NCBI GenBank assembly: GCA_017544185.1
Contig: JAFYEQ010000203.1
Span: 1-5,754, forward strand
Length of the DNA: 5,754 nucleotides
Direction: 5' to 3'
Source of the DNA: Oscillospiraceae bacterium
GTDB taxonomy: Bacteria > Bacillota > Clostridia > Oscillospirales > Ruminococcaceae
Position numbers and translations under genes: made by a program. The notes beneath the pieces were generated by a model. That model saw only the letters and a program-made list of their open reading frames with translations, was not told where the DNA came from and made no database searches. Shown piece by piece: positions 1 through 5,201 of this stretch; positions within the stretch are counted from its first letter, which is position 1, and every line of letters starts with the position of its first letter.

Positions 1-315
1 GATGATGCGTCCGAACAGCCACTTGTCCTTGTCGCGGAAGGTGCTGCCGAAGCCCTCATAGGGGAGCACGGCCCACAGATGCAGGTCGTAGCTGTTCATC
101 AGCTCCAGCACGATCTCGCCAGCCCACAGGTCTATGCCACGCTGCATACCCGTGATGAAGGTATCGTAGCCCTCGGCACAGGCGCCCTCGGTCTCGGTGT
201 ACAGCAGGCTCTTGATCATCCTGACTGCCACGGAGCCGTCCCTGCCGCCGTCGGGCAGCTTCTCGGGACGATGCCCCGTGAAGCATACGGTCTTGGCACG
301 GTCGTAGTTATGCAT
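1..315 (-). CDS. SLOG-superfamily (DUF1273/YpsA-like) protein, 3' end outside window
   Basis: The first 105 residues are present and the frame is still open at the window edge, so the C-terminus is missing. The start ATG at 315-313 has a GAGG Shine-Dalgarno at 324-321 with 5-nt spacing; this site overlaps the trkH stop codon, so translation is probably coupled. Near the N-terminus is CFTGHRP (residues 11-17), followed by ITGMQRGIDLWAGEIV (54-69) and VLPYEGF (83-89). This is the DUF1273/YpsA pattern: a Rossmann-like SLOG fold with a glycine-rich nucleotide-binding loop and a conserved acidic residue after the GM-x-x-G segment. SLOG domains are thought to bind nucleotides or nucleotide-derived ligands; the biochemical role of this subfamily is not settled. 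No signal peptide or membrane segment is seen, so it should be cytoplasmic. It lies 7 nt behind the potassium-channel gene and is likely cotranscribed from the promoter near 1860. Family confidence is high, function unknown. Confidence 0.85.
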   Translation of the reverse strand, partial: MHNYDRAKTVCFTGHRPEKLPDGGRDGSVAVRMIKSLLYTETEGACAEGYDTFITGMQRGIDLWAGEIVLELMNSYDLHLWAVLPYEGFGSTFRDKDKWLFGRII

Positions 316-322
316 ACCCACC

Positions 323-1759
323 TCACTTCTTCCAGGTGGCGGGGGACATCAGGAGCAGCATGGGATAGAGCTCCAGTCTGCCTGCGATCATATCGAATAT
401 CAGCACCAGCTTGGAGGGCACCGAGAAGAACGAGAAGTTCGCCGCGGGGCCTACCTCGTGGAGGCCGGGGCCGATGTTGTTTATCGTAGCTGCCACGGCG
501 GTGAAGTTCGTCTCGAACTCATGGCCGTCGAAGGATATCACCAGCATGGAAGCGGCGAATACCAGCACGAAGCATACCATGTACACATTGACGGAGCGCA
601 CTACCTCATGAGGCACCTGAGCGCCGTCGATCGTCACTTTCTTGATCTGGTTGGGGTGGACCATGGTCTTGAGCTCCTTGCCCATGCCCTTGACGAGTAT
701 GACTATACGCGACACCTTCATGCCGCCGCCCGTGGAGCCCGCTGTAGCGCCCACGAACATAAGTCCTACGAGTATGGTCTTGGACAGCTCCGGCCATTGG
801 TCGAAGTCTGCGGTGGAGAAGCCCGTGGTGGATATGACGGAGGACACGTTGAACGCCGCGTGCTCCAGAGCTTCGGTCCATACAGGGTAGATATGGCGGA
901 TATTGTAAGCCACCACTATGACGGATACAGCGACTATCATCAGGAAAACGCGTATCTCCAGCGTGAATGCCGCTTTGAAGCGTTTCTTGAGCAGCAGATA
1001 GTATGACGAGAATGATATGGAGAACAGTATCATGAACACCGTGATCACCCAGTGGTGATAGGAGCTCTCCGATGCCATACTGTCGTTATAGTAGCCGAAG
1101 CCGCCCGTGCCCGCAGTGGAGAAGGACGTGTTCAGAGCGTGGAACACGGACATGCCTCCGCAGAGATGCAGCACGAACTGCGCGAAGGTCATCACGAAGT
1201 ATATGGAGTAGAGCGCCAGCGCGGTGGTCTTCACACCGGGGACCAGCTTGCTCACAGAGGGGCCTGTGCTCTCCGCCTTCATGATGTGCATATTACTGCC
1301 GCCGCTGAGGGGTATGAACGCCATAACGAAGACCAGCACGCCCATGCCGCCTACCCAGTGGGTGAAGGAACGCCACATGATCATACACTTCGGGAGCGAC
1401 TCCACATCGGAGAGTATTGACGCACCCGTGGTGGTGAAGCCCGATACCGTCTCGAACAGTGCATCCACGTAGTCGGGTATAGAACCCGACAGCCACAGGG
1501 GCACCGCTCCGAACAGGGACATGACGATCCAGCTCAGGGCTACGATCACATAGCCCTCCTTGGCGTACAGCATCTTGTTCTTGGGCTTCCTGAAGAATAT
1601 CATCGAGGCGCCCAGCACCTCGCATACAGCGATAGTGAGCAAAAACCACAGACACTCCCGTTCGCGGCACACGATGCCCGTTATCAGCGGCACCGTCATG
1701 AACGCCCCGTCGAAGATAAGGAGCCATCCGAGTATGTTTTTGATCATTCTGTGATTCAT
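323..1759 (-). CDS. trkH: TrkH/KtrB-family potassium uptake channel subunit
   Basis: A 478-residue membrane protein of the superfamily of K+ transporters, the pore subunit of Trk/Ktr uptake systems. Four membrane-pore-membrane repeats are recognisable by their filter segments: FTTTGAS (108-114), FSTAGTGGFG (213-222), ISTTGFSTADF (309-319) and INNIGPG (426-432). Each contains the conserved filter glycine (G112, G217, G313, G430). The flexible intramembrane segment GATAGSTGGGMKVSR (337-351), which gates the pore in the third repeat, and SFTHWVGGMGVLV (131-143) are also intact. Length fits TrkH (about 480) better than the shorter KtrB. Family members conduct K+, sometimes Na+, and are gated by a cytosolic RCK subunit (TrkA/KtrA). 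No such gene is adjacent; the next gene is a SLOG protein. The start at 1759 lacks a clear Shine-Dalgarno and Met5 (1747) is an alternative. A strong promoter lies about 85-110 nt upstream. The symbol follows family naming; trkH versus ktrB is not proven. Confidence 0.93.
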   Translation of the reverse strand: MNHRMIKNILGWLLIFDGAFMTVPLITGIVCRERECLWFLLTIAVCEVLGASMIFFRKPKNKMLYAKEGYVIVALSWIVMSLFGAVPLWLSGSIPDYVDALFETVSGFTTTGASILSDVESLPKCMIMWRSFTHWVGGMGVLVFVMAFIPLSGGSNMHIMKAESTGPSVSKLVPGVKTTALALYSIYFVMTFAQFVLHLCGGMSVFHALNTSFSTAGTGGFGYYNDSMASESSYHHWVITVFMILFSISFSSYYLLLKKRFKAAFTLEIRVFLMIVAVSVIVVAYNIRHIYPVWTEALEHAAFNVSSVISTTGFSTADFDQWPELSKTILVGLMFVGATAGSTGGGMKVSRIVILVKGMGKELKTMVHPNQIKKVTIDGAQVPHEVVRSVNVYMVCFVLVFAASMLVISFDGHEFETNFTAVAATINNIGPGLHEVGPAANFSFFSVPSKLVLIFDMIAGRLELYPMLLLMSPATWKK

Positions 1760-1784
1760 AGCATCGCCCGATCATTTGGATATT

Positions 1785-1799
1785 CGGTCATACCGACCG
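1785..1799 (-). promoter_or_regulatory. Small hairpin in the trkH leader
   Basis: CGGTC (1785-1789) and GACCG (1795-1799) form a 5-bp perfect inverted repeat around a 5-nt loop. It lies in the predicted 5' untranslated leader of trkH, one nucleotide beyond the larger inverted repeat at 1801-1835. About 25 nt of unpaired leader then remain before the ATG. Short enough to be chance alone; its position next to the larger repeat gives it some weight. Confidence 0.4.
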
Positions 1800-1800
1800 C

Positions 1801-1835
1801 GGTGACCTATGAAGTTATACATAGAACAGGTCACC
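1801..1835 (-). promoter_or_regulatory. Inverted repeat at the trkH transcription start
   Basis: GGTGACCT (1801-1808) is the exact reverse complement of AGGTCACC (1828-1835), and the inner CTATG (1807-1811) matches CATAG (1820-1824). On the minus strand the repeat begins about 2 nt after the predicted start of transcription (near 1837). It could be an operator for a dimeric repressor placed just downstream of the promoter, or a 5'-terminal RNA stem that protects the transcript or senses a signal. I do not recognise a known riboswitch; the c-di-AMP (ydaO) riboswitch often found before K+ transporter genes is much larger than this leader. Confidence 0.6.
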
Positions 1836-1842
1836 ATCCTAC

Positions 1843-1871
1843 ATCATACCACTTTTTGCTCTCTTTGTCAA
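1843..1871 (-). promoter_or_regulatory. Sigma-70/SigA-type promoter for trkH and the SLOG gene
   Basis: On the minus strand, TTGACA (1871-1866, perfect -35) and TATGAT (1848-1843, one mismatch to the -10 consensus) are separated by exactly 17 nt. TGG directly precedes the -10, giving an extended -10 TGn motif. Transcription is predicted to start at about 1837, leaving a leader of roughly 78 nt before the trkH ATG. This is about as good as a vegetative promoter can be judged by eye, so trkH is probably expressed independently of the upstream sugar operon. Confidence 0.85.
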
Positions 1872-1892
1872 GTGATAAAATGCCCAGATCGG

Positions 1893-1910
1893 ATATGCCG
1901 GGCATATGCC
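1893..1910. repeat. GGCATAT palindromic pair upstream of the trkH promoter
   Basis: GGCATATGCC (1901-1910) is a perfect 10-bp palindrome. It overlaps a second arrangement, ATATGCC-G-GGCATAT (1893-1907). Read on the minus strand, GGCATAT occurs twice with starts 11 bp apart (1910 and 1899), and a partial copy, GGCATTTT, starts at 1884. The set ends about 6 nt before the -35 box. Stacked helical-turn-spaced sites just upstream of a promoter suggest a regulator-binding site; no protein can be named. The T-run at 1913-1917 could alternatively make this a weak plus-strand terminator, but no plus-strand gene is present. Confidence 0.4.
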
Positions 1911-1957
1911 TGTTTTTAGAGGGTCAAGAGATGCAGCTGCTCTAGCCTCCGGACAGC

Positions 1958-1983
1958 AAAAGGGCGGACATATGTCCGCCCTT
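1958..1983 (-). terminator. Perfect palindrome, probable terminator of the sugar-transport operon
   Basis: A 24-bp perfect palindrome (1960-1983, centred on ACATATGT) folds into a 10-bp stem, AAGGGCGGAC with its complement, around an ATAT loop. On the minus strand it is followed by a short T-run (1961-1958, then GCTG). It lies 190 nt beyond the stop codon of the last permease gene, and I see no other hairpin with a T-run on that strand between them. The short T-run and the symmetry leave open that it is a dispersed GC-rich intergenic repeat that doubles as a terminator. Confidence 0.65.
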
Positions 1984-2054
1984 GTCGGGTCTTATACTAT
2001 CCTTGGATCACACCACGGATAGATGCGGGGGCATAGGGGCAGCAGCCCTCATTT

Positions 2055-2106
2055 GGGATGTGGCGATGCCACATATTCCCAGCGACTGTGTCAGCAGTCG
2101 CATCCC
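2055..2106. repeat. Nested inverted-repeat block, possible three-way junction
   Basis: Two adjacent hairpins are perfect: ATGTGGC/GCCACAT (2058-2064 and 2068-2074, loop GAT) and GCGACTG/CAGTCGC (2082-2088 and 2095-2101, 6-nt loop). An outer pairing, GGGAT (2055-2059) with ATCCC (2102-2106), can enclose both if the first hairpin is shortened to GTGGC/GCCAC. Three pairings within 52 nt is more than expected for ordinary spacer. It may be a REP-like repeat or a structured 3' untranslated RNA; the sequence alone does not say which. Confidence 0.6.
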
Positions 2107-2138
2107 TTGTCCCTTGTCCCTAGTCTCTTGTCCCTTTA
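2104..2138. repeat. Five tandem heptamers (CCCTTGT type)
   Basis: Five consecutive 7-nt units read CCCTTGT, CCCTTGT, CCCTAGT, CTCTTGT, CCCTTTA on the plus strand; the first two are identical and the others differ by one or two bases. The first unit overlaps the end of the outer arm of the inverted-repeat block. On the minus strand this is GGGACAA-type DNA with four GGG runs, a purine-rich tract. It lies 36-70 nt beyond the stop codon of the MalG-type permease gene. Confidence 0.8.
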
Positions 2139-2173
2139 CTGCGAAACAATGATCTAGAAGCAAAATAGTATCA

Positions 2174-3031
2174 TCATCCCTTGACGCTTCCCGCGGAGAT
2201 ACCGTCGATGAACTGGTCCTGTGCGCAGAAGAACACTACCAGCTGAGGTATGATGGATATCACCGATACCGCCAGTACACGGTTCCAGTCGAAGCCCGTG
2301 TCCGCATCCATGGACAGCTTTACGAATATGGTGGCGGGGTACTTCTCTACTGTCTTCACGTAGAGCAGGGGACCCATGAAGTCGTTTGACGACCACATGA
2401 ACTGGAAGAGCGCACAGCTCACCATAGCGGGACGGAGCATGGGGCATATCACATGCCACAGGGTCTGTATGGAGCTGCATCCGTCGATGGTGGCAGCCTC
2501 ATCCAGCTCCTTGGGGATGTTCCGGAGGAACTGTATCATCATGAACACGAAGTATGTGTCGAACGCGAACAGCGACGGGACCACCAGAGGAAGGTACAGC
2601 TTGGAGTCCACCCAGCCGAAGTTGTTGTAGAGTATGTACTGAGGTACGTTCATGACCACGTTGGGGAGGAACAGGGTGGACATGAGTATCGCAAAGAGCA
2701 CGTTCTTGCCCACGAAGTTGAACCTTCCGAAGCCGTATGCCGTGATGGTGCAGGACACTACCGTGAAGAGCACTCTGGGCAGTACGAAGGAATAGGTGTT
2801 GAACATGGCCCTGAGGAGGTTTATCTGTCCGCCGTAGTCGTTCATGGAGTTGCGGTAGCCGTCAAGAGTGGGATGGAGCGTGAAGGGCGTCATCGAGGAG
2901 AATATCTCCTGATTGCTCTTGAAGGTGGCGCCGATCATCCATATCAGTGGGTATACCATGATGAAGCCTACCAGTATGAGCACCACGTACTTGAGGACGG
3001 TGCCTACTTGTTTTTTCTTATGTTCGCCCAT
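2174..3031 (-). CDS. Carbohydrate ABC transporter permease, MalG-type (CUT1)
   Basis: A 285-residue inner-membrane permease of the CUT1 sugar importer family. A lysine-rich N-terminus (residues 3-7) precedes the first membrane helix (about 14-34), and several hydrophobic segments follow (about 83-100, 111-128, 147-168, 252-270). The cytoplasmic coupling loop EAA motif is clear: DEAATIDGCSSIQTLW (177-192), continuing to P197 and P201, the part that docks on the ATPase. The C-terminal FIDGISAGSVKG (274-285) is the usual MalG-type ending, so the gene is complete. An AGGTGA Shine-Dalgarno overlaps the stop codon of the preceding permease gene, and the 6-nt gap implies translational coupling. It forms the channel with the MalF-type partner upstream. 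The GH105 neighbour suggests an unsaturated-uronate oligosaccharide from pectin as substrate; family membership alone does not fix this. Confidence 0.95.
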   Translation of the reverse strand: MGEHKKKQVGTVLKYVVLILVGFIMVYPLIWMIGATFKSNQEIFSSMTPFTLHPTLDGYRNSMNDYGGQINLLRAMFNTYSFVLPRVLFTVVSCTITAYGFGRFNFVGKNVLFAILMSTLFLPNVVMNVPQYILYNNFGWVDSKLYLPLVVPSLFAFDTYFVFMMIQFLRNIPKELDEAATIDGCSSIQTLWHVICPMLRPAMVSCALFQFMWSSNDFMGPLLYVKTVEKYPATIFVKLSMDADTGFDWNRVLAVSVISIIPQLVVFFCAQDQFIDGISAGSVKG

Positions 3032-3037
3032 ACCGTA

Positions 3038-3991
3038 TCACCTGCTCTCATCGCCGTAGTATACCCAGTACTTCTGGCTCATGAATGCTATAAGGCTCAG
3101 TACCATGACGATAATGAACAGCACCCATGCCATCGCGCTTGCCATGCCCATCTCATAGCTCTTGAACGCCCTGTTGTATATGAGCAGTGAGAACAGCGTC
3201 GTAGCATTTCTGGGGCCGCCCTGTGTGATGATGAAGGGACCGTTGAACTCCTGGAACGCCTGACACAGCTGGGTAACGAGATTGTAGAATATTATCGGGG
3301 TTATCATGGGGACGGTGATCGACCAGAACTGTCTGAGCTTGCTGGCGCCGTCTATGGTAGCAGCCTCGTAGAGGTCTGCGGGCACGCCCTTGAGGGCTGC
3401 CAGGAAGAGAACCATGGCCGAGCCGAACTGCCATACTCTCAGCAGGGAGATGATGAACAGCGCATACTTGGGGTCGGAGAGCCAGTTGATACCGTCGCCG
3501 CCGAAGAAGCGGATAATGCCGTTGATAAGTCCCTCATCGCGGAAGAGCGCCTTCCACAGTACGGCTATGGCTACCGATCCGCCGAGGATGGAGGGTATGT
3601 AGTAGGCCGTCCTGAACAGGTTCACGCCTTTGATCTTGTAGTTGAGTATATAGGCTATGAACAGCGCGAAGGCCAGCTTCAGAGGGACGGTGATGAAGGC
3701 ATACTTGAACGTGATGCCGAGAGACTTCATGATCTTGGCGTCCGAGAATATCTCGCGGTAATTGTCCAGTCCCCATTTGGATATGCCCTTGAACAGGTCG
3801 AAGTCGGAGAAGGAGTATACCAGTGATGAGAAGAAGGGGTAGAGCCTGAATACCAGGAAGCCTATCATCCACAGCAGGATGAACATGGCGCCATAGTTCC
3901 TCTTCCAGAAGACCTGGAGCGCCGAGGGCTTGGTGTGTGCAGATCCGGTGTCTGCCGCGGTGCCGCTGACCGCCGTGGTGTTATTGTCCAT
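3038..3991 (-). CDS. Carbohydrate ABC transporter permease, MalF-type (CUT1)
   Basis: A 317-residue membrane subunit that pairs with the MalG-type permease. A polar Thr/Ala-rich N-terminus (1-25) precedes the first helix (about 33-50, ending at the conserved RLYPFF). Further hydrophobic segments lie at about 98-117, 132-149, 177-200, 228-246 and 285-305. The EAA coupling motif is YEAATIDGASKLRQFW (208-223), with P228 and P232. ITQGGPRNAT (255-264) is the typical MalF-type loop. I chose the ATG at 3991 over the longer frame start at 4024, because the former has a GGAGGT Shine-Dalgarno at ideal distance while the latter has none and would overlap the hydrolase gene by 44 nt. With this start the overlap is 11 nt, consistent with coupled translation. 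No ATPase gene is present in the operon. Confidence 0.94.
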   Translation of the reverse strand: MDNNTTAVSGTAADTGSAHTKPSALQVFWKRNYGAMFILLWMIGFLVFRLYPFFSSLVYSFSDFDLFKGISKWGLDNYREIFSDAKIMKSLGITFKYAFITVPLKLAFALFIAYILNYKIKGVNLFRTAYYIPSILGGSVAIAVLWKALFRDEGLINGIIRFFGGDGINWLSDPKYALFIISLLRVWQFGSAMVLFLAALKGVPADLYEAATIDGASKLRQFWSITVPMITPIIFYNLVTQLCQAFQEFNGPFIITQGGPRNATTLFSLLIYNRAFKSYEMGMASAMAWVLFIIVMVLSLIAFMSQKYWVYYGDESR

Positions 3992-5084
3992 ACAGACCTC
4001 CGCTGAGTTCGAGTTTCTGGGCATATGCCATCATGAACGGTCCCACGCCCTTGGGATCGTCCGACACTATTTTTTCGGAAAGATAGTACTCTACACTGCC
4101 GTCCCGCTTGTCGCCCGGACCCAGTCCTGCGACCCAGCATATATCCGTCAGATGCTCCGCGCCGTCGACGATGCGCAGCTTCTCACGTACAAGGCAGTCG
4201 AAGATGTCCTTGCCTATGGGAGCATACTTCTCACGGCTGATAACTTCCAGACGGGCAGCCTTCATGACTGCGTATGCCACCATGGCAGAGCCCGAGGTCT
4301 CCGTGTAGTTGCCTTCGGTGTCCCCATGGTCGATCACCTGGAAGAAGAGCCCCGTGTCCTTATCTCTGTACTGCAGTATCCCCAGCAGGGACTCCCTGAA
4401 CTGGTCGCACAGCTCGCGGTAGTACTCGTACATCTCCTTGGACATCACATCTATCACGTCTATCATGGCCATCAGGTACCAGCCCATGGATCTGAGCCAG
4501 AAATTCTTTGAGAGCCCTGTTTCCTTATCGGCCCAGGGCTGCACCCTTGCCTCGTCGTAGCCATGGTAGGACAGCTTCTTGTCGGCATCGAACATTATGC
4601 GCCTTACGTTTCTAAACTGTGCGCGAATGTCGTTGTACTGCTGCTTGCCGCCGTACTTCGTCTCATATTCCATATAGAAGGGCTGAGCCATGTACAGCCC
4701 GTCCAGCCATACCTGATAGGGGTATATGGACTTGTGGAAGAAGTTGCCTTCCTTGGTGCGGGGATGCTCTTTCAGGTCTGCCATGAGATAGTCTATGGCT
4801 CTGCGGTATTTCTCCTTACCTGTGCGCTCATAGGCTGTATACAGCACCTTGCCTGCGTTGAAGCCGTCGATGTTATGCTTGCCGACCTCGTAGTTGGTGA
4901 TGGTGCCGTCTTCGTCGATCACTTTGTCGAGATAGGTCAGTATGAAGTCCAGGTATCTGCGCTCCTTGGTGGCCAGATACAGCTGCTTGCAGCCCATGAG
5001 GACACAGCCGTCCTCATAGTTCCAGTAGTCCTTATAGGGTGAATAGTTTTCCAGATAGCTGTCGATATACGTTTGAACGGACAT
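3981..5084 (-). CDS. Glycoside hydrolase family 105, unsaturated rhamnogalacturonyl/glucuronyl hydrolase (YteR/YesR-like)
   Basis: A 367-residue protein, close to the usual GH105 length of about 370, with no signal peptide, so cytoplasmic. GH105 enzymes fold as an alpha6/alpha6 barrel and hydrolyse the terminal delta-4,5-unsaturated uronic acid left by pectate or rhamnogalacturonan lyases, by hydrating the double bond. Family landmarks are present: WNYEDGCVLMG (21-31), NIDGFNAGK (71-79) with D73, VWLDGLYMAQPF (125-136) whose D128 aligns with the catalytic acid of Bacillus subtilis YteR, YHGYD (173-177), WLRSMGWY (196-203), TETSGSAM (261-268) and GPFMMAY (348-354). Assignment of catalytic residues is by motif memory, not alignment. 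The ATG at 5084 has an AAGGAG Shine-Dalgarno at 5095-5090 with 5-nt spacing. Its place between the binding-protein and permease genes ties it to the imported sugar. Exact substrate (rhamnogalacturonan disaccharide or another unsaturated uronide) is not determined. Confidence 0.93.
   Translation of the reverse strand: MSVQTYIDSYLENYSPYKDYWNYEDGCVLMGCKQLYLATKERRYLDFILTYLDKVIDEDGTITNYEVGKHNIDGFNAGKVLYTAYERTGKEKYRRAIDYLMADLKEHPRTKEGNFFHKSIYPYQVWLDGLYMAQPFYMEYETKYGGKQQYNDIRAQFRNVRRIMFDADKKLSYHGYDEARVQPWADKETGLSKNFWLRSMGWYLMAMIDVIDVMSKEMYEYYRELCDQFRESLLGILQYRDKDTGLFFQVIDHGDTEGNYTETSGSAMVAYAVMKAARLEVISREKYAPIGKDIFDCLVREKLRIVDGAEHLTDICWVAGLGPGDKRDGSVEYYLSEKIVSDDPKGVGPFMMAYAQKLELSGGLYGQ
3996..4001 (-). 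promoter_or_regulatory. Ribosome binding site that fixes the MalF-type permease start
   Basis: GGAGGT on the minus strand, with 5 nt between GGAGG and the ATG at 3991-3989. It lies inside the last codons of the GH105 gene and decides between the two in-frame starts at 3991 and 4024. Confidence 0.85.
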
Positions 5085-5104
5085 ATGATCTCCTTGTGGA
5101 AGGG

Positions 5105-5120
5105 CGGGGCGATAGCCCCG
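5105..5120 (-). promoter_or_regulatory. GC-rich hairpin just upstream of the GH105 ribosome binding site
   Basis: CGGGGC and GCCCCG form a perfect 6-bp stem around a 4-nt loop (5111-5114). It ends 9 nt before the AAGGAG site, leaving that site unpaired. There is no T-run after it on the minus strand, so it is not a terminator. It could protect the 5' end of a processed downstream mRNA or modulate access to the start of the hydrolase gene. Confidence 0.5.
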
Positions 5121-5121
5121 G

Positions 5122-5154
5122 AGTGCTAAAAGAGTGCCAAAAAAGTGCTAAAAA
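5122..5154. repeat. Three 11-bp tandem repeats (AGTGCTAAAAR)
   Basis: Units are AGTGCTAAAAG (5122-5132), AGTGCCAAAAA (5133-5143) and AGTGCTAAAAA (5144-5154), head to tail with no spacer. On the minus strand each gives a T-run followed by AGCACT or GGCACT. The last unit supplies the T-run of the adjacent terminator, so the array looks like a duplicated terminator tail. The period is about one helical turn. Confidence 0.85.
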
Positions 5155-5182
5155 GGATGCCGTGCCGCAAAGCACGGCATCC
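5150..5182 (-). terminator. Factor-independent terminator after the binding-protein gene
   Basis: GGATGCCGTGC (5155-5165) and its exact complement (5172-5182) form an 11-bp stem with a 6-nt loop. On the minus strand five T residues follow at once (5154-5150). It lies 19 nt beyond the stop codon of the binding-protein gene. As it sits inside what is otherwise one operon, it probably acts as a partial terminator: most transcripts end here and some continue into the GH105 and permease genes, giving an excess of binding protein. Confidence 0.9.
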
Positions 5183-5201
5183 GTTATCATCAGGAGATAC
5201 G

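Larger units (their letters stand above)
1984..2173. other. Non-coding interval rich in inverted repeats
   Basis: No ORF with a ribosome binding site is seen here; the longest plus-strand candidate (ATG at 2058) has 21 codons. The interval holds CTATCC/GGATAG (1997-2002 and 2017-2022), GGGC-AGCA-GCCC (2037-2048), the nested hairpin block at 2055-2106 and the heptamer repeats at 2104-2138. It would be transcribed as the 3' untranslated region of the permease operon if that operon ends at the palindrome near 1970. No tRNA, attachment site or transposase trace is recognised. Confidence 0.6.

Noticed and set aside
1760..1837. c-di-AMP (ydaO) riboswitch before trkH
   Set aside because: The predicted leader is only about 78 nt and lacks the long multi-helix architecture of that riboswitch.
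1751..1945. 64-codon plus-strand frame across the trkH promoter
   Set aside because: It starts inside trkH antisense, covers the promoter and leader, lacks a ribosome binding site and has no recognisable sequence features.
2055..2138. CRISPR array or tRNA-like cloverleaf
   Set aside because: The repeats are 7-nt units without spacers, and the hairpin block has no acceptor stem, anticodon loop or T-loop consensus.
2453..3190. 245-codon open frame on the plus strand opposite both permease genes
   Set aside because: It lies antisense to two clear permease genes, spans their junction, has no recognisable domain and is rich in His/Glu/Val from reverse-complemented codons. It is a shadow of codon bias.
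3992..4024. Longer N-terminus for the MalF-type permease (start at 4024)
   Set aside because: No Shine-Dalgarno precedes it and it would overlap the hydrolase gene by 44 nt, whereas the internal ATG at 3991 has GGAGGT at proper spacing.
3930..4511. 193-codon plus-strand frame opposite the GH105 gene; similar long frames at 458-1006 and 4563-5042
   Set aside because: All are fully antisense to well-supported genes and their composition mirrors the sense frames. No ribosome binding site or domain supports them.
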